Under the pieces are notes generated by a model. The model ran no database searches. It was given only the letters and a program-made list of their open reading frames with translations, and was not told where the DNA came from. From assembly GCA_037833965.1 (NCBI GenBank), contig AP031354.1, positions 2,830,001-2,894,000 on the forward strand: DNA of 64,000 nucleotides, written 5' to 3'. Position 1 is the stretch's first letter; every line of letters starts with the position of its first letter. Below are positions 10,358 to 22,990 of the stretch, piece by piece. Source of the stretch: Marchantia polymorpha subsp. ruderalis. Lineage: Eukaryota; Streptophyta; Marchantiopsida; Marchantiales; Marchantiaceae. The translations under genes were made by a program, and so were the position numbers.

Positions 10358-12200
10358 CTTTGCGGAACTCAAAGCGAATCCGAATTCAGCACCCGTGTTC
10401 TACACGCCCGAAAGCAATGCCCGAGCTTGTCCGCTGAACAGTCCCACCTGCTGGATCTCCGCTCAGAAATTCGACATGTCCCATCCGTCGAGAGGTCGGG
10501 AGTGAGTGCTTGTCCGTGGTGGAATCCCCCGGATTGCATCGTCCGCTAAACCCTCAACCCTATCCCCCAACCTGACATGGCTTCTACGCGTCCGAATTTG
10601 ACCGCGGTTAGCTTACTCCATCCCGCATGAGATAATATGTAATAAAATATTATATGTATTAAAAATTGATGGGCATTATAAACCAATACAAACTTTATAC
10701 AAAAAATTTAATTTTCAGCTTATGTTGTTCTTCAAATTGATAAAAATTTCAAAAGAAAATCTTTAGATGTAGTTGTTCAAGTATAATCATCAGTGCAACT
10801 TAGTGACATGTCAGTCGAATTTGCATGTGACTTTAGAAGACTTGATGTTTGTATCTTTTATTATTTGTGCTTGGATTCTTGGACATTCATGATGAGTACT
10901 TCTAAGCAACACTAAGAATTCTAAGCAACACTAAGAATGTGACCGATATCTTCACTACTCAACAAGTATAGTAATGTTTTTAATGAATATGTCTGCAGGA
11001 TTTTTTATAACTTTTATTTTCATATGCATAAAGCTAACATTTAGAACGTGTGAGTTTACCTTCTTCTATAATATTGTCATCTTTATAGATGAAAAAAATG
11101 ACTATGCTTTCAAATAGAAAATATTTTTTTCTACATTTAAATAAATAAAAATTAATTATAATTAAATTTTATGAAAATAACTCTAAATTGATCTCAGGAA
11201 AAATTTCAACTATTTAAGAAATATTTTTTGGTAATTATCACAATAGATTCAAAAAAACATTGCAAATCTTGATATATAAATTAAATAATAATAATATATT
11301 AATAAGAAAAATTTGATATAAAATTTATAATAAAGGTGTTTAAATCAACTATCAAAATAAAAAAATCATTATTACTAATGAAATATAAAATTTAAGTCTT
11401 TATAATACAAAACAATATTCAAATCAATGGTACAATAAATTTAAATTTATACTCACTTGATTGTTTCACTTGCAAGTATCTGATTTTTGAAAATGTAAAA
11501 TATATTAATGGTATCGAGTTAATATATTTTAACTTTGTGTTGATTTGATCTCAATAATATTCGGAATTTTTTTAGTAAATATTATTTTATAAAAGTCACA
11601 TAATAATTTAACTTCATAACATAGTTTTATTTTATTAGTGTACATATATATAATCTACATAATTAAAAGTTTATATAATTTTTTAAAAAAACTGCCAATG
11701 TAAACAAAAAATTCCATGTAATACATAACAAATAACACACACAAAGACAAGACTCAAATATAGGTGTGATTTGTCATTGCTAGGCTATGTTCATAGGAAT
11801 CAGAATGTTTTAATGAAAGGTAAACATAATAATAGGTCAACCTCTTCCTCTTACATAATGGGCAACAAAAACTTTCACAAACTAGTAGAAACCTAAATCT
11901 CCTCCCAACAAGTATTAAATCAACTAGAGTTGACCTCACATTTCAATTAATTTTAATTATATTTCCTTCATCAATGTTGTGGGGAAATTAACCTCCATAA
12001 GTCATATAATTACTATGCACCAAGTTTTAGAAAATCTCTAAGATAAGTAAATCTTTATATTTGAGTTAATTAGAACTAAAACGTAATCAAAACATGATAG
12101 ATTAGAAATTTATGAAGGTAACAAATTTTGTTAATAATGTTTGTGTTTTTCATGCAAAATTTGCTTAGTAATACAATGTCTATTGAAAATTTCGTTTATT
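10358..12200. other. EF-P upstream region, then AT-rich DNA
   Basis: The first 250 bp are GC-richer and should hold the EF-P promoter and 5' UTR (transcribed leftward); no clear TATA box was assigned. From 10620 onward the DNA is very AT-rich with no recognisable gene, and probably holds the decayed 3' part of the minus-strand retroelements seen to the right. Confidence 0.4.
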
Positions 12201-12269
12201 ATACATTTTTTTCAAAAAAATGATTTTTAGTAGTGATTTTGATTTATTCAATAATTTAATCAAAATTTA

Positions 12270-12500
12270 TATCTTTGATACATCATATATGATTTTGATG
12301 TGTTTCACTTTGTTGTTTATCACTTGATTAGAAGCAAGATGTAACTTATTTTTGCTATCACATTTAAGATTAATTATCTCTTATTTCAATCGGATCTAGA
12401 TGATAAACATATTTAACCACAAAGTTTTCTTTGATGTTTTTTATGTTGCTAGATATTGTAACACTAGAGATCAAGAGAGTAGTTCATTATGAGATGAAAC
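12270..12500 (-). pseudogene. Ty1/copia RNase H relic
   Basis: Minus-strand translation gives a decayed copia RNase H end: a KTSKKTLWLNMF segment (family pattern: small residue-Lys-Glu-x-x-Trp-Leu), then CDSKNKLHLASNQ and NNKVKHIKIIYD, matching the CDN-SA-x-LA-NP and H-x-R-x-KHI-x-x-x-YH motifs. Stops and frame changes interrupt it, so it is not functional. The rest of the element is too decayed to delimit. Confidence 0.55.
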
Positions 12501-13640
12501 TCAATTCTGAAGTTGAAAGATACCTGAATAGATTTTACTCTTACTTATAAAAATATTACTAATCAATATAATAATATAAGATTTAACCTCAAACATCTAA
12601 TCCATTAATTTATGATGAATAATTCTAACAAGCACACAATTTGTTAAAGTGTTGCTTTCAACTAACAGATTCAATCTCTAGCTAACAAGTTCATAAATGG
12701 TTGATGTGTCACTATCAATTAACACATTATTTCTCCATCTGAGAAACACACATATTGTTAACGTGAAAATTATAAATACTGAATCATAAGAAAGTTAAAA
12801 TTTTAGTTTGATTGAAATTTAATTTAGTTCTAATTAACTAAATATATGTATAATACTCCCTTCTTATGAGATTCAACGTCCTTGTTGCACATTCATTCAT
12901 TTTTTTGGATTATCAAATATGCATTAACTAGATTTTTAGCTAGTTTAAAATTTGATTAGTGTGATATGTATCCTTTTTATTGAATCAAATATTCTATTTT
13001 AGAATATTTATGATCTCAAATCCATTTTTAATATATATTTTACCTCAAATTACTCATAATCAACTATCAAGACTAGTAAAAATATTAGCATTAATTAATT
13101 AGTTTGTAAATTTATTTGGCTGTGATACATGTTTTTGCAATCATGACACATCAAATACATAATGTATTTTCATATGTGACAGGAGTTTCAACTTGGATGA
13201 CATTTTATTTATACGTTTCAATATCACAAAGAATCAATAAATCTAGGTCTAAATTTTGGAGTTACTACAAGAGACAAATTTGTTGTCAATTATCAAACAT
13301 GTTTCTTTTATGTGAAAATAAATTCTATGCAATGAAAATTTGCATATTATAATTCTAGATTATGAGCAATCAATGAATTTTACTTTGCTTGGTGTAAAAT
13401 TACGTGGATATATTCTACAAAAGAATTCACACAGGTTATTTTGATTAAAAACTCTTCTAGTTTTCAAAACTTCATCAAACTTGATAGAGTTATGCACTAT
13501 ACACGAGTTGAAATGAAAACACCTATGTGAATACATTTACAAAATTTTTATATGCAAATTTCAAAAACAACCATGAAGCATATCATTCTTGTTGCTCTTT
13601 AAATTGTTAATGTTTGTAGCTTATTTTTTACAGTTTTAAT
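12501..13640. other. AT-rich DNA, probable retroelement debris
   Basis: No clear motif can be read. It lies between the copia RNase H relic and the gypsy integrase relic on the same strand, so nested retroelement debris is likely. Confidence 0.3.
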
Positions 13641-13719
13641 GATTCTCTTTGTTTGACTCTTAGTTTGAGTATGATAAGCCGTGGATAATGCTAATTTTTT
13701 TTCAAAAAAAAAAACAAAA

Positions 13720-14140
13720 TTTTTCAAAACAAATCAATGAAATGAATAACTCTATCATCAATTAAAACTTTGCTCAATGCATGATCTGCAAAAACTAGAT
13801 CTAAGTACAATTGAACAACTTGTGGAGTCGTCACTGTTTTTTTGATTGATTTGATGTGAATAATTTTGATCAACTAATGTACAAAAATCATAACGAAATT
13901 GTTTTCTAGTGAATTTTTTTATAACTTTCATAATAAATTCATGATAATATGCTTCCATTACTGTTCTTAAATGGAAAGAGGTTGTAATATATCGGCTCGT
14001 AGTTTAATATTTGACTTGTTTTGTTGACAAGTTATACAACTTTAAACATAGTCTCTTCATATTTCTATTTTTAGGTCAAAAGTAAAGCTCATTGGATGCT
14101 CTCCAATGTTTTCTCCGTTTTCAAATGGTTTGCAATGGTG
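13720..14140 (-). pseudogene. Ty3/gypsy integrase relic
   Basis: On the minus strand a His-Cys zinc-binding segment reads RDYV-stop-SCITCQQNKSNIK, followed by LRADILQPLSI and a W-x-x-I-x-MN segment, the usual order of gypsy integrase. After a frameshift the core continues as FADHALSKVLIDDR, where gypsy elements carry an HG-LP-K-V-x-SDR motif with a catalytic Asp. Stops and frameshifts make it dead. No LTRs could be delimited. Confidence 0.6.
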
Positions 14141-15450
14141 ATATCATGATTTTTTGAAAATATCATTATGCGTATAAATTGTTTGTAAAACGTCAAACAT
14201 CTTGTTTGCACTTCCAACTTGTAGTGCTATCATAATCTCTTCATACTCTTTCGTGACATATGTCATCTTGTTCCATCAGTTGGCTTGAAACTTTACTTCT
14301 TCAACATGATATAGAAATATTATGCGCATGAAAGCATCCACAAATTATTTTTTACACTCCATCTACACAATCTTCATTTTGAAACACTAACGCCATTCTA
14401 CTATTTAATACAGATTGTTATACAGTATATGTGAAAAAAGTAAAAAACATTAGCCAATGAGTTTATCATAGTTTTCTTAGTCATGAAAAACTCAAGCTAT
14501 GATTACTACATTTGAAAACTAAAAAAAATAATTCTAGACAATTTGAATGAGTACCACAGTTTTGTTTTCTATTACAATCCAAACTCCAAGAAAATAAAAC
14601 TTTAACTACATGTTAGTTTTGATTGGTTTGACTCAGTATTGCAAATTTTATTTGTTTAAATAAATCTAAAGTTGACTAAATGACAAATGTATGATCTAAA
14701 ACTTCAAAAGTCTTAAATAAAATATCGTTACTTCAATCTAGAAACGAGAAAACTTCTAAAAGATTTGGTAGATCAATGATATGTTGCCACGTAATATGAA
14801 TTTGTCAAATCTGTCATGGTTTATGTTAGTAAAAGTAAATTGGATGATGATTATCATGTGTTACTATGGGATTTTTCAAATAATATAAATAGAAAATCAA
14901 AGAAGAAAATCTTAATTAAGTTTTGAAAGTACAAAAAATTGTTTCATCAATACGACTTTTGACTAACACTCATTGATTATTTTTTTGAATTTCAATGAGT
15001 GTTTGTAATTGAGTGATGTATGGAAAGTTTGTTTGAAACTCAAACAAATTTGGGGATTTTTATTTTCTAGAATCATGAGAAGCTTCCACAATACCATCGA
15101 AATTAAACCTAGGTGAGATTCAACCGAAGATCATGATCTCATCAAATATTTGAGTTTGTCATGTGTATTGTTTGAGAAACTGATTATTCTTTTGCAATTA
15201 TCTTTTGTTCTCCAAACTCCTCATGGCTCCTTAAGATTTACTTAAGCTTGTCATGTGTGTTGTTTGGGACAATGATTCTTCTTCTTTTGTAATTGCATAT
15301 CAACTGCAAGATATCTATTATGTATTTCGAGGAAAAATTTGTTTGTCGAGTAACTTAATATCTTTGGCATTATTTTCAATCTCAACTCAACATCAACACA
15401 TGCATGGCACAATCTTCTTTTTGTACATCCATCCAGGTTTTATCTAAAAT
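14141..15450. other. AT-rich DNA without recognisable genes
   Basis: Immediately right of the gypsy integrase relic the minus strand may hold RNase H debris, but no motif is clear. Nothing else is seen. Confidence 0.35.
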
Positions 15451-17435
15451 TAGAGTTATTTGAACATGACTCATTATCATGAGTTTCATTACTACATGCC
15501 TTTTAATACAAATCATTGTTAGTGATGTGGAGGTAAGCATTTTCTTTATTTTGCAAATCCCTTATCAAGGTTTTCAAAATGTCGGAGTGATCAGAAGTAC
15601 TCTCATAAGAAGTATGAGGTTCTTGATCTACTTTCGCATTGTGATTATGAAAGTACATACAATTCACAACGGAGATCTCATCGAGAACTACAAGGGTTGC
15701 ATAATTGGAGCTAGATGGATTGTAGGTTACAGTTATGGATTCGAGCCAAACCGTCTTTCTCGCTTCCGCCACCACGCTCCCCGAGCATGATTATCTACAA
15801 AGCAAAGAGCTTCTGAAAAGCTTCCCGGCTTTCATCGATATCTTCCAAGACAAGCGAGATAGATCTCCCTAGAACCATGAGTTTACCGTTTGCATTAACA
15901 GATCTGCAACTCAACGATGACACAACAGAACACATCACAGTACAACATTCAACATTCTGGTAGTGGAAGCAAACTTCGGTTTCACTATCACCTCTTCGAA
16001 TATCTTGTATGGATGTTTTTACAGCAATTGCTCTAACATCGATTTACAGTACCTGTGCAAACACCTGAGCCTCTCTCTCGAATCTGCCTGGTACTGTATG
16101 CTCATGCTCGACAGAAGAATTAAGTTGTAACTAGAAACTGACTGTTCCTCTTGCCTATGGCAATTCACTCTAATGAGCTTTCAATCTGAAACTCTATACT
16201 CTCTCCTGCACTACCTGAAGAATGAGAAAAACTGCATGCGGTATCAGACTCAATCTGTGTATTGCCACGTTCAGAGACACATGTAGAAAGTAAATACATC
16301 AGGGTTTAACTGACATCTATTTCTTTGACCTGTAATGTTACTCAACCCTTCAACTGTATCAACTTCTTTCATAACTCTTTGTCTTAATCTACCAATGCTG
16401 TCAAAGTCCGTCATCTGATACTCTGCGAGCGACCACCCTAATACCAAATCCACACCATTTCATTGCATGTTCCACGAAAGAAAGTTGATATTTAAAGCTA
16501 AACGGCCTCCTACTCATCATTGAAACGAGTAGAAACACGTTTCAATGATGCGATTGGTTCCACATTAGCCGTGAAGCTAGCAAATGGGAATTTGTAAAAA
16601 ATTAGAAAACTTGGCATTGATCTCGAGACGAAATTCCATGTTCAAACAAATTCGTTAATCACGTTATCACCATCCAAAGATGATTGCATTCATTTGCCGT
16701 TTACTTGAGAAAACGCTGCACTGCCCATTCATATTTCTGCAGAAATAAGGCTCCTGGATAATCATGTTCAAGACTTTACGGGTAGACAGAACACTTAAAT
16801 AAAAAATACCTCGCACCTCGCATTTTCACCGCGTTTGCTGATTTTGTGTGTGTTTATCTTTTAGAGACTATTTGGGCCGTTCATCCAGAATCGGAAAGAG
16901 TCTGAGAACTCCAACCAGAGGATCGTGCGTGAGAAGCATTCCTAGCAACCTGTTTAGCTCAGTGCCAAGCAGAAGTCATTCTCTCAAACAGAGAGATCTA
17001 CCATCGGTCAGGCATTTGGTTGGTAGAGACTGAATACAGTAGTTTGAAATCGTGCTAACTAGATTCATCGAGAATCATACCTAGACTACATCTATGTTTT
17101 CACTTTCTTGTTGGTATTGAGTCAATACTGGATGAGTTTCTTACATGAGATGAAGTTCGAGGATGATCGCACTCAACAACATGCTTGTAGGATGTGGTAG
17201 TTAGGTACGATATCAGATACTACCTTGGCTATGGAAGTGACTCCACGTGGCGTAGCTGGAAGTATTCTCATTTGCAGTGGATTTTGTCTTGTTTTAATTA
17301 TCTGTTATGAATTATTAGTGCGAACGTTTTCTATCACAGGTTTCTGCTGTAAAACTTTGTTATACCATGTCAACGAAATGTTATTCCATGATCTGTCTCA
17401 TAAGGTTTTGATTACTAAATCTGCTGAATTTGAAC
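15451..17435. other. Unassigned intergenic DNA of mixed GC
   Basis: Several 60-100-codon frames occur on both strands (for example 15479-15790 plus and 15503-15775 minus) and shadow each other. None resembles a family. GC is higher around 15640-16450 and 16840-17040, which might mark UTRs or dead genes. Confidence 0.35.
16515..16550. repeat. Short-loop palindrome, 13-bp arms
   Basis: CATCATTGAAACG is followed after 10 bases by its exact reverse complement. There is no gene context. Confidence 0.75.
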
Positions 17436-17439
17436 AATC

Positions 17440-17520
17440 TTTTGTAGCATCGGTTCATCTGTTTAATCCATTTTTACAAGCTTAGGATTTTAAGGTTCTG
17501 GGTTTGATCCCCATGACATT
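17440..17520 (+). other. Possible tRNA-derived relic (A- and B-box-like)
   Basis: A TTGTAGCATCGGTTC segment resembles a Pol III A box. About 45 bp later GGTTCTGGGTTTGATCCCCA resembles a T arm with B box. The acceptor and anticodon stems do not form convincingly, so this is at most a decayed tRNA or SINE head. Confidence 0.25.
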
Positions 17521-18340
17521 CTCCATCCTCGATGAAATTTAAATACAGCAACTTACTTTTTTAACCGATTAAACCGGTCTTCGAATTCATCTGCTCGATT
17601 GGTGAAGAAAGCGTCGAATGCCTTGGGCACTGTGTGACTCAATGATTTCTTTGCGTAGCTCTGTTGCATGCAACGCGGGAGGAGTATGCGACCGAGTGCT
17701 TGAGCTGGGCATGTCAAAATATGGAAACGATGAAAGGTAACGATCCAGTTGAAGCTTGGTGTAATTGAGTGCTGCGGAAGCCTGCGGAGCGTTCAGGTAC
17801 ATCAATCCAAGAAAGCCTTCCTTAAAACATCCCAGACATGCCTTGTCGCGAAGCTCGCACGATTAAAGTGGATCAAAATGGAGACAGGCTCTGCCGAGTA
17901 TGGCCATAGCTCGTGAAGAGAGCTCGTTGGATGCACATGCGTCGCGCTGATAAACGTATGCTTTCTCAGTTTTCTCCGGGCAGTCCAGTCGATCATTTGT
18001 CTCCGTTCATGTCAGATTAATGCATCCACGAGGAAGAGCATTGTTCTCGTCTTCGGTGTACTTGTCATCTCGGGGGTCGTAATCTTAATCTGGAGTCTGC
18101 ATAGTCTGCATGGATCCAAATCCCCATTCCTGATCATTCCTGATTTTTAAGTATCTCAGAACCGTTTAGACCATATGTGTGCATGTTAAGGACGGAATCA
18201 TAGGAAGGATTCCAGCAGCATACGATTCGATTCGAGAATGGTATTGACGAAAGTACTCTAGTCTCGTGCTTGGCCGTTCTTGATTTACACGAGCAGTCTG
18301 ACTGTAGAGTCAGTCAGATCGGCAATAATAGTATGTTTGG
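17521..18340. other. Unassigned DNA with minus-strand frames
   Basis: Minus-strand frames at 17587-17805 and 17802-17996 (72 and 64 codons) have moderate GC, but I recognise no family. They could be exons of an unknown gene. Confidence 0.3.
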
Positions 18341-18601
18341 ATGTCGACGCTGATTCATCGAAGATTGAGAACCAACATGTGTTTAATCACCGCCGTCCTC
18401 GCGTTAACTTCAAAACCAGTGGTTGTTCCCCTCGTGAATTTTCTTGGATTTACGTGTGCGGGTATCGCTGCTGGGAGCTGGGCAGCGGGACACATGGCCT
18501 CGTACGGAGGTGTAGTGAGTGCAGGTAGCACCTGTGCTATTCTGCAAACTAGAGGAGCGACAGACACTTTGGCAGTGGCCGATGTGAAACAAAAAAATTG
18601 A
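18341..18601 (+). CDS. ISG12/Ifi-6-16 family-like small hydrophobic protein
   Basis: The 86-residue frame carries a hydrophobic core near residues 35-68: GFTCAGIAAGSWAAG, then MASYGGVVSAGSTCAILQ. This follows the Ifi-6-16/ISG12 pattern (GFT-x-x-GI-AGS-x-AA, then GG-V-AGS-x-x-A-LQ-GA). Animal members are small membrane proteins linked to mitochondria, nuclear envelope and apoptosis; a plant role is not known to me. The GGVV-AGS segment follows the first helix closely, so the family's usual Ser/Ala-rich linker looks shortened. A start at Met13 (MCLITAVLAL) would give a signal-like hydrophobic N-terminus and is equally possible. The tail after residue 70 is polar. It could also be the last exon of a longer gene. 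The family call rests on motif recognition only. Confidence 0.6.
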   Translation: MSTLIHRRLRTNMCLITAVLALTSKPVVVPLVNFLGFTCAGIAAGSWAAGHMASYGGVVSAGSTCAILQTRGATDTLAVADVKQKN

Positions 18602-19692
18602 AGAACAATAAAGAAAAACTGCCGATTGGTACATTTGTCAAAAAAGAGATAGTACTTTACAAAACATTATCTTTTCATACATTTCTATAGTCCACGTTGA
18701 TTGATATAATATGCATATGATGTAATGTAACAGTTACAGTTACACTACAGTATCCTATGTAGATACTCACGACATATAACTTCAAAGTAACTTCTTGTGC
18801 TGTTAAACACAGGTCATCATTTGGATACCCAGTTCGATCGAAGAAAAATAAACGTAACGGATGAATAAATATGTAGCCGCCTGAATTACGTAGCCGCCTT
18901 GGATCAATGATCCATACTCGTCGTCATGGTGGACGTACTACTCTTCTGATTCTTACCAAGATAGGCATGCAAAGCTTCGCATGGGTCCATAATGGCGGTT
19001 TCTGCGCACAATCTGTGCCATGGAGCCTTTCAGCCCCAGGAGAATAGCATCGGTTCACATGCTCAATTTCCCGATCAAAATTTTCCAGAGAAGCCGTAGC
19101 CCAGTTTTTTATGATCCGCATGTTCTTAGTAGGAGAAAGTGAGATGTTCCCATTTCGCAGTCTACATTTCAAAAAAATTGATCGGAAACAGAGCAACTCG
19201 AGAAGTGGACAAGAATAACCTTGATTTCAGGGATATGAAGGATATAAAGCGCGTCTTTAGACTTTGGGCTTCGAACTTCAGTATCCATATCACACCGCCA
19301 ATCCTCCCCACTCGTGTATCCCGGGGATGGTAGTGCAAGTATGTATTGTCCAATCGTCTAGAATATTTGAGATGACGAATGCAGACTGGAATACATTGAT
19401 TTCGATGGCCAGTACATAGGCATCATTTTTACATTCCATTCAGTGGATATTAGTGGAAGGGATAGGAGTGAATGAGTTGAGCAAGTTGCAAGAGGCCTAC
19501 TCCAAAACATCTCTCGTATGCATTTGAGCAAGAGTTATTCCGGCTACAAGACCACCGGCATAGACACTACTGTACTGGAAGAGCTACAAGAGTTGTCACA
19601 CGAGTGGATGTCTCTAGCCAAGACATCGAGTCCTCTTAGTAAGATCAACTTAAGTAACAAGTAGAATTTAGTGACTTCAAAACTATGGTAAT
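18602..19692. other. Intergenic DNA
   Basis: This holds the 3' flank of the ISG12-like ORF and unassigned DNA. Frames on both strands near 18924-19353 overlap and match nothing known. Confidence 0.35.
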
Positions 19693-19693
19693 A

Positions 19694-22580
19694 GCCTCTC
19701 TATATAGGGCGAATTCCTTATGTTCCGTATCTCGTCAAAATAAGGAACATTTTCAGAACAAAATAAGGAACATATGGAACATGACATAAATCTGTCATGT
19801 TTTCTTTAATAAACTTCAAATTTGACGACAGTGTAATATACCTTCAAGAGAAATGGAAGTTATATTGGACCTATGAATATCTTTCTCTCATTTCAAAACT
19901 GAAAAATCACTTTCTACCGTTGCAGTATTAGGAAATGGACAAGCTAATCCTCCTACAAATTCCATAAGTCGAGGAAACCTGTTCCTAATATTCGGAGTAC
20001 TCCAAGCTTCACAAAAATCAGACTGCTCAGTCAACCTACTCAAAGCATTTCGAAGACGATGCTCTCCGTTTACAAAAACCAGAAGCTCTTGTGTTCTTCC
20101 ACTATTTTATCTATGTCCTCTTGTTCCCGAGAAACTTGGAGACGATCTTGATATTTAAGAACTAACTGAACAATTTCTCGTGTCTTCATAGCTACCAGTT
20201 CCTGAGGCAAGCAAGGTGGCAAAATACTAGAAGCTGCCTGGTTCAACTCATCACGTGTAGCTTCTACCTTGCTCAAATTACAAACTGCTTCCAAAAACAG
20301 GTTGCCAACTGCATGCAACACTTTACTTTTTGAGTCTGTGTCCATCTCTGCCAATGCTTGAGTAGACCTTGATCTTTGATTAACCCAATCAGATTGGCAT
20401 GACTAACTTCCCATCTGTCCAAGGTTACGATGTCAAACGCTGGGGACGAGTTTAATTCAATCTCAACTCGCTTTACACATGCAAAACGCTGTAAGTTAGT
20501 AAGCAGATCTTGAAGAACTGACTTTTGGTGTTGCAAAGTAGTTCTTCTTCCTTGTAAACATTCCACACACTGACTTACATGCCTTGAAAGCTCACTTACA
20601 ACTGCAACCATAATCCAAAAAGATAATGAAGGCATGTCACGAATTCTTTGAGAAACATCACTCTGTTCAAAATAAGCCATGATTTCAGATCTTCTTTTGA
20701 CCAAAAAACGAGATACATGTGACATAGAGGCCCAACGAGTAGTAGATAAATTTGGACAAATAGCTTGCAATTCATCTATCAAAATTTTCTAACAACGTAA
20801 AACAGAAATCAGTGAGGGTAGAGTCTTCTGAAATCCACAGCCAGCATTTTTATATATCTTTTGCAACACAATATCTATTTGATGCAGCAAACACCATACA
20901 CGAATGAAATTTGGTCTAACTACTTCCTGAATACGTGTCACAACTCCAGATAAATGTCCTGTCATATTTGTAGCACCATCAGTTGAACACCCAATTAGCT
21001 TGTCTCCTCCATTGATGCGAAGATGCTGCATGTAGTTGTCTGTCTTGAAAGGAGTCCCCTCAAATGTCCAAGATGTAGAGGATTTTTTAACAAGTTCTTC
21101 GCGTCCGAAACATACACAAAATCTACACCTAACTGCCACCACTTCAGAAGTTCTAGCATCACGACTTGCTATACAAAGACCATACTGTAATAGATGTTTT
21201 TGCTGGAATGGAGTTTTGCGGAGTCGCTTAAAAGGAGTTTCAATAGACTCCATCAAGATTGGGAAAAAAGTCCAAAACTACTTAGCAAAATACAAATCCA
21301 AAAATGTGAAGTTCAGAGTAGAACTTTAGTGCTCACATGTCCTGAAAGGGGCTGCCAAACCCTCACCAAGGACCTCCAAAAATGCATCTGCAAAAGCAAA
21401 GAGTAACATTTGCTCAGCCGAATCCTTTTCAGCTCTACCAAAATCAGCTCAGGAAAATCAAGGTACCAAAAAGACACTCATACAAGTTGGAAGAAAAGGT
21501 ACAAACGATGCTAAGATTCCATCAAAGGTCATGGGGGAATAGTTTAGTCAACCTGCGAGTCACATAGTTTCCACTGCATGACAGTACCATCCACATTTGA
21601 AGAAAACCAAATAAAAATCAAAACCTGCCGTTTATGCTCAATTATGACCTCATGCAGGAGTTCAGATGCAGTGCTAGTTTACTGCTGAAAGGCTATTTCA
21701 TTACACTGCTGCTGCACTTGGCAAACATTGGAGAAAGATCAAGATATTCAAATCCAAGCGGTTGGCAACATCCGAAGGCTCGTGCTCAGAATTTTAACTA
21801 CAAACAGAACAAACTTCATGCGCTGAACTGTACAATCGTGTCTTGGGCGATTGGCATGCTTGAAAATGATGGCGGTTCCTCGTTCAGGGCATGGAATGTG
21901 AAACACACAGCATATGGACTAGCTAGTAGGCAGAAAATTGTTGTTCAGGACATTCTTACTCCTCAGTTCTGCCGTGAGTCTCTTCCCTGTCAACGCAACA
22001 GATCCCGTTCGCAGCTAGGCCACAGCAATCAGGTTTTTACAGAGTCACAGATTAACGTTCACGTTCTTCGCAGAGAGTGTCGTCGTTGATGGGGATAAAA
22101 CGTAACCGCTGACAAGTGCTGTCTCGATTATGCATGCACAGAAACGGGCAAGTTTTGCTAGTGACACTCGTTCCCGGACTGCAGAAGATCTTTCACGGCC
22201 AGCCAACTTCGACCAAAAGTCGGTCGGACAGACGTAAGAACAGATGAAAGTACACATCCATCACCCTCTTAAGTGGTCAGAATTGGGGGCAGGGCTTCTT
22301 GCAAGGCTCCCAGAATGGGAGCTTTAGTGTCTGGGAAGCAGGTCATGCCTGGCAACTCTGTGACTTCTCCTTCGTGGGTGACAACGACGTGACTGATTTT
22401 GCGAAGAGTGCGCGTGGGAAGGTTATCGAAACAGGCGTTCGAAACGATACCTGCAGTTTAAGTTTGTTAGTAGCGACTCCAAAGTGAACGAGGTCATTTA
22501 TGGTCCAAATACGGAACTTAAAAAAAACGAAATACGGAACTTTGACTCAAAAGTTCCTTATGTGCCGTATATAGAGAGGC
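19694..22580 (-). mobile_element. hAT-like DNA transposon, decayed, 2.9 kb
   Basis: The outer 13 bases GCCTCTCTATATA at 19694-19706 are repeated inverted at 22568-22580. The flanks show an imperfect target duplication (TGGTAAT left, TGGTTAT right). Inside is a minus-strand hAT transposase remnant. Both ends also carry TTCCTTATGT-CCGTAT in direct, not inverted, orientation (left about 19716-19733, right about 22554-22570), and AAGGAACAT recurs just inside the left end. Stops and an internal deletion make it non-autonomous. Confidence 0.75.
19815..21256 (-). pseudogene. hAT transposase pseudogene
   Basis: Reading leftward from 21256: a BED-finger-like start (CRFCVCFGREE, then FKTDNYMQHL), a jump straight into the RNase H-like catalytic core (LIGCSTDGATNMTGHLSGVV), then LSTTRWASMSHVSRFLVKRR, and at the C-terminus CPFPNTATVESDFSVLK, the hAT dimerisation motif (P-x-T-x-x-V-E-x-x-F-S). 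The expected long segment between zinc finger and core is missing, which points to an internal deletion. Frame changes occur near 20785 and 20310, and an in-frame TGA follows the VLK of the dimerisation motif. It would have cut and pasted its own element and is now dead. The core resembles the hAT subgroup often annotated as DUF4371 or zinc-finger MYM-like proteins. Confidence 0.8.
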
Positions 22581-22733
22581 CTGGTTATAGATAAACAAAG
22601 TCGTTCACTTATAACCATAACTTGGCTCTTTGAATCGTCTTGTGTCCACGTGACGGTATCCGACTTGCCTCTCGACGCCGGGAAGACCATTGGGTTTATG
22701 ATTCGGAACTTCATAAAGAGAGACGGTTGCAAC

Positions 22734-22990
22734 TGTTAGAATAAGTTAGACCTTAAACATATTGTTAGAGTGCTAATATTAAGTAACATTGGACAACTAT
22801 ATAGTGTACAAAGGAGTGGACGTTGCTTAATGAACTCTTCATTAGATTACTATTGTAGACTAAACTATATACACAAGCACACTTAATAATTAAAGAAGTG
22901 TGATTGATTTTGAATCAATGATACTAACATAGTATCACAATCGAAAGTGTTTATTTTTATGCTCGAGTTAAAATTACAAATGCCTTAACT
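22734..22990 (+). repeat. 5' LTR remnant of copia element A
   Basis: Similarity to the right copy is clear to about 22885 (shared AGAGTGCTAATATTA and CAAAGGAGTGGACG). A TTGGTACC at about 22990 may be the decayed primer-binding site. Confidence 0.6.

Noticed and set aside
10062..10505. 147-codon plus-strand frame
   Set aside because: It is antisense to exon 1 and the 5' region of the EF-P gene, whose minus-strand reading gives a sensible transit peptide and exact splice phases.
15479..15790. 103-codon plus frame and 90-codon minus frame
   Set aside because: They overlap on opposite strands and neither matches a known family; no splice or promoter support.
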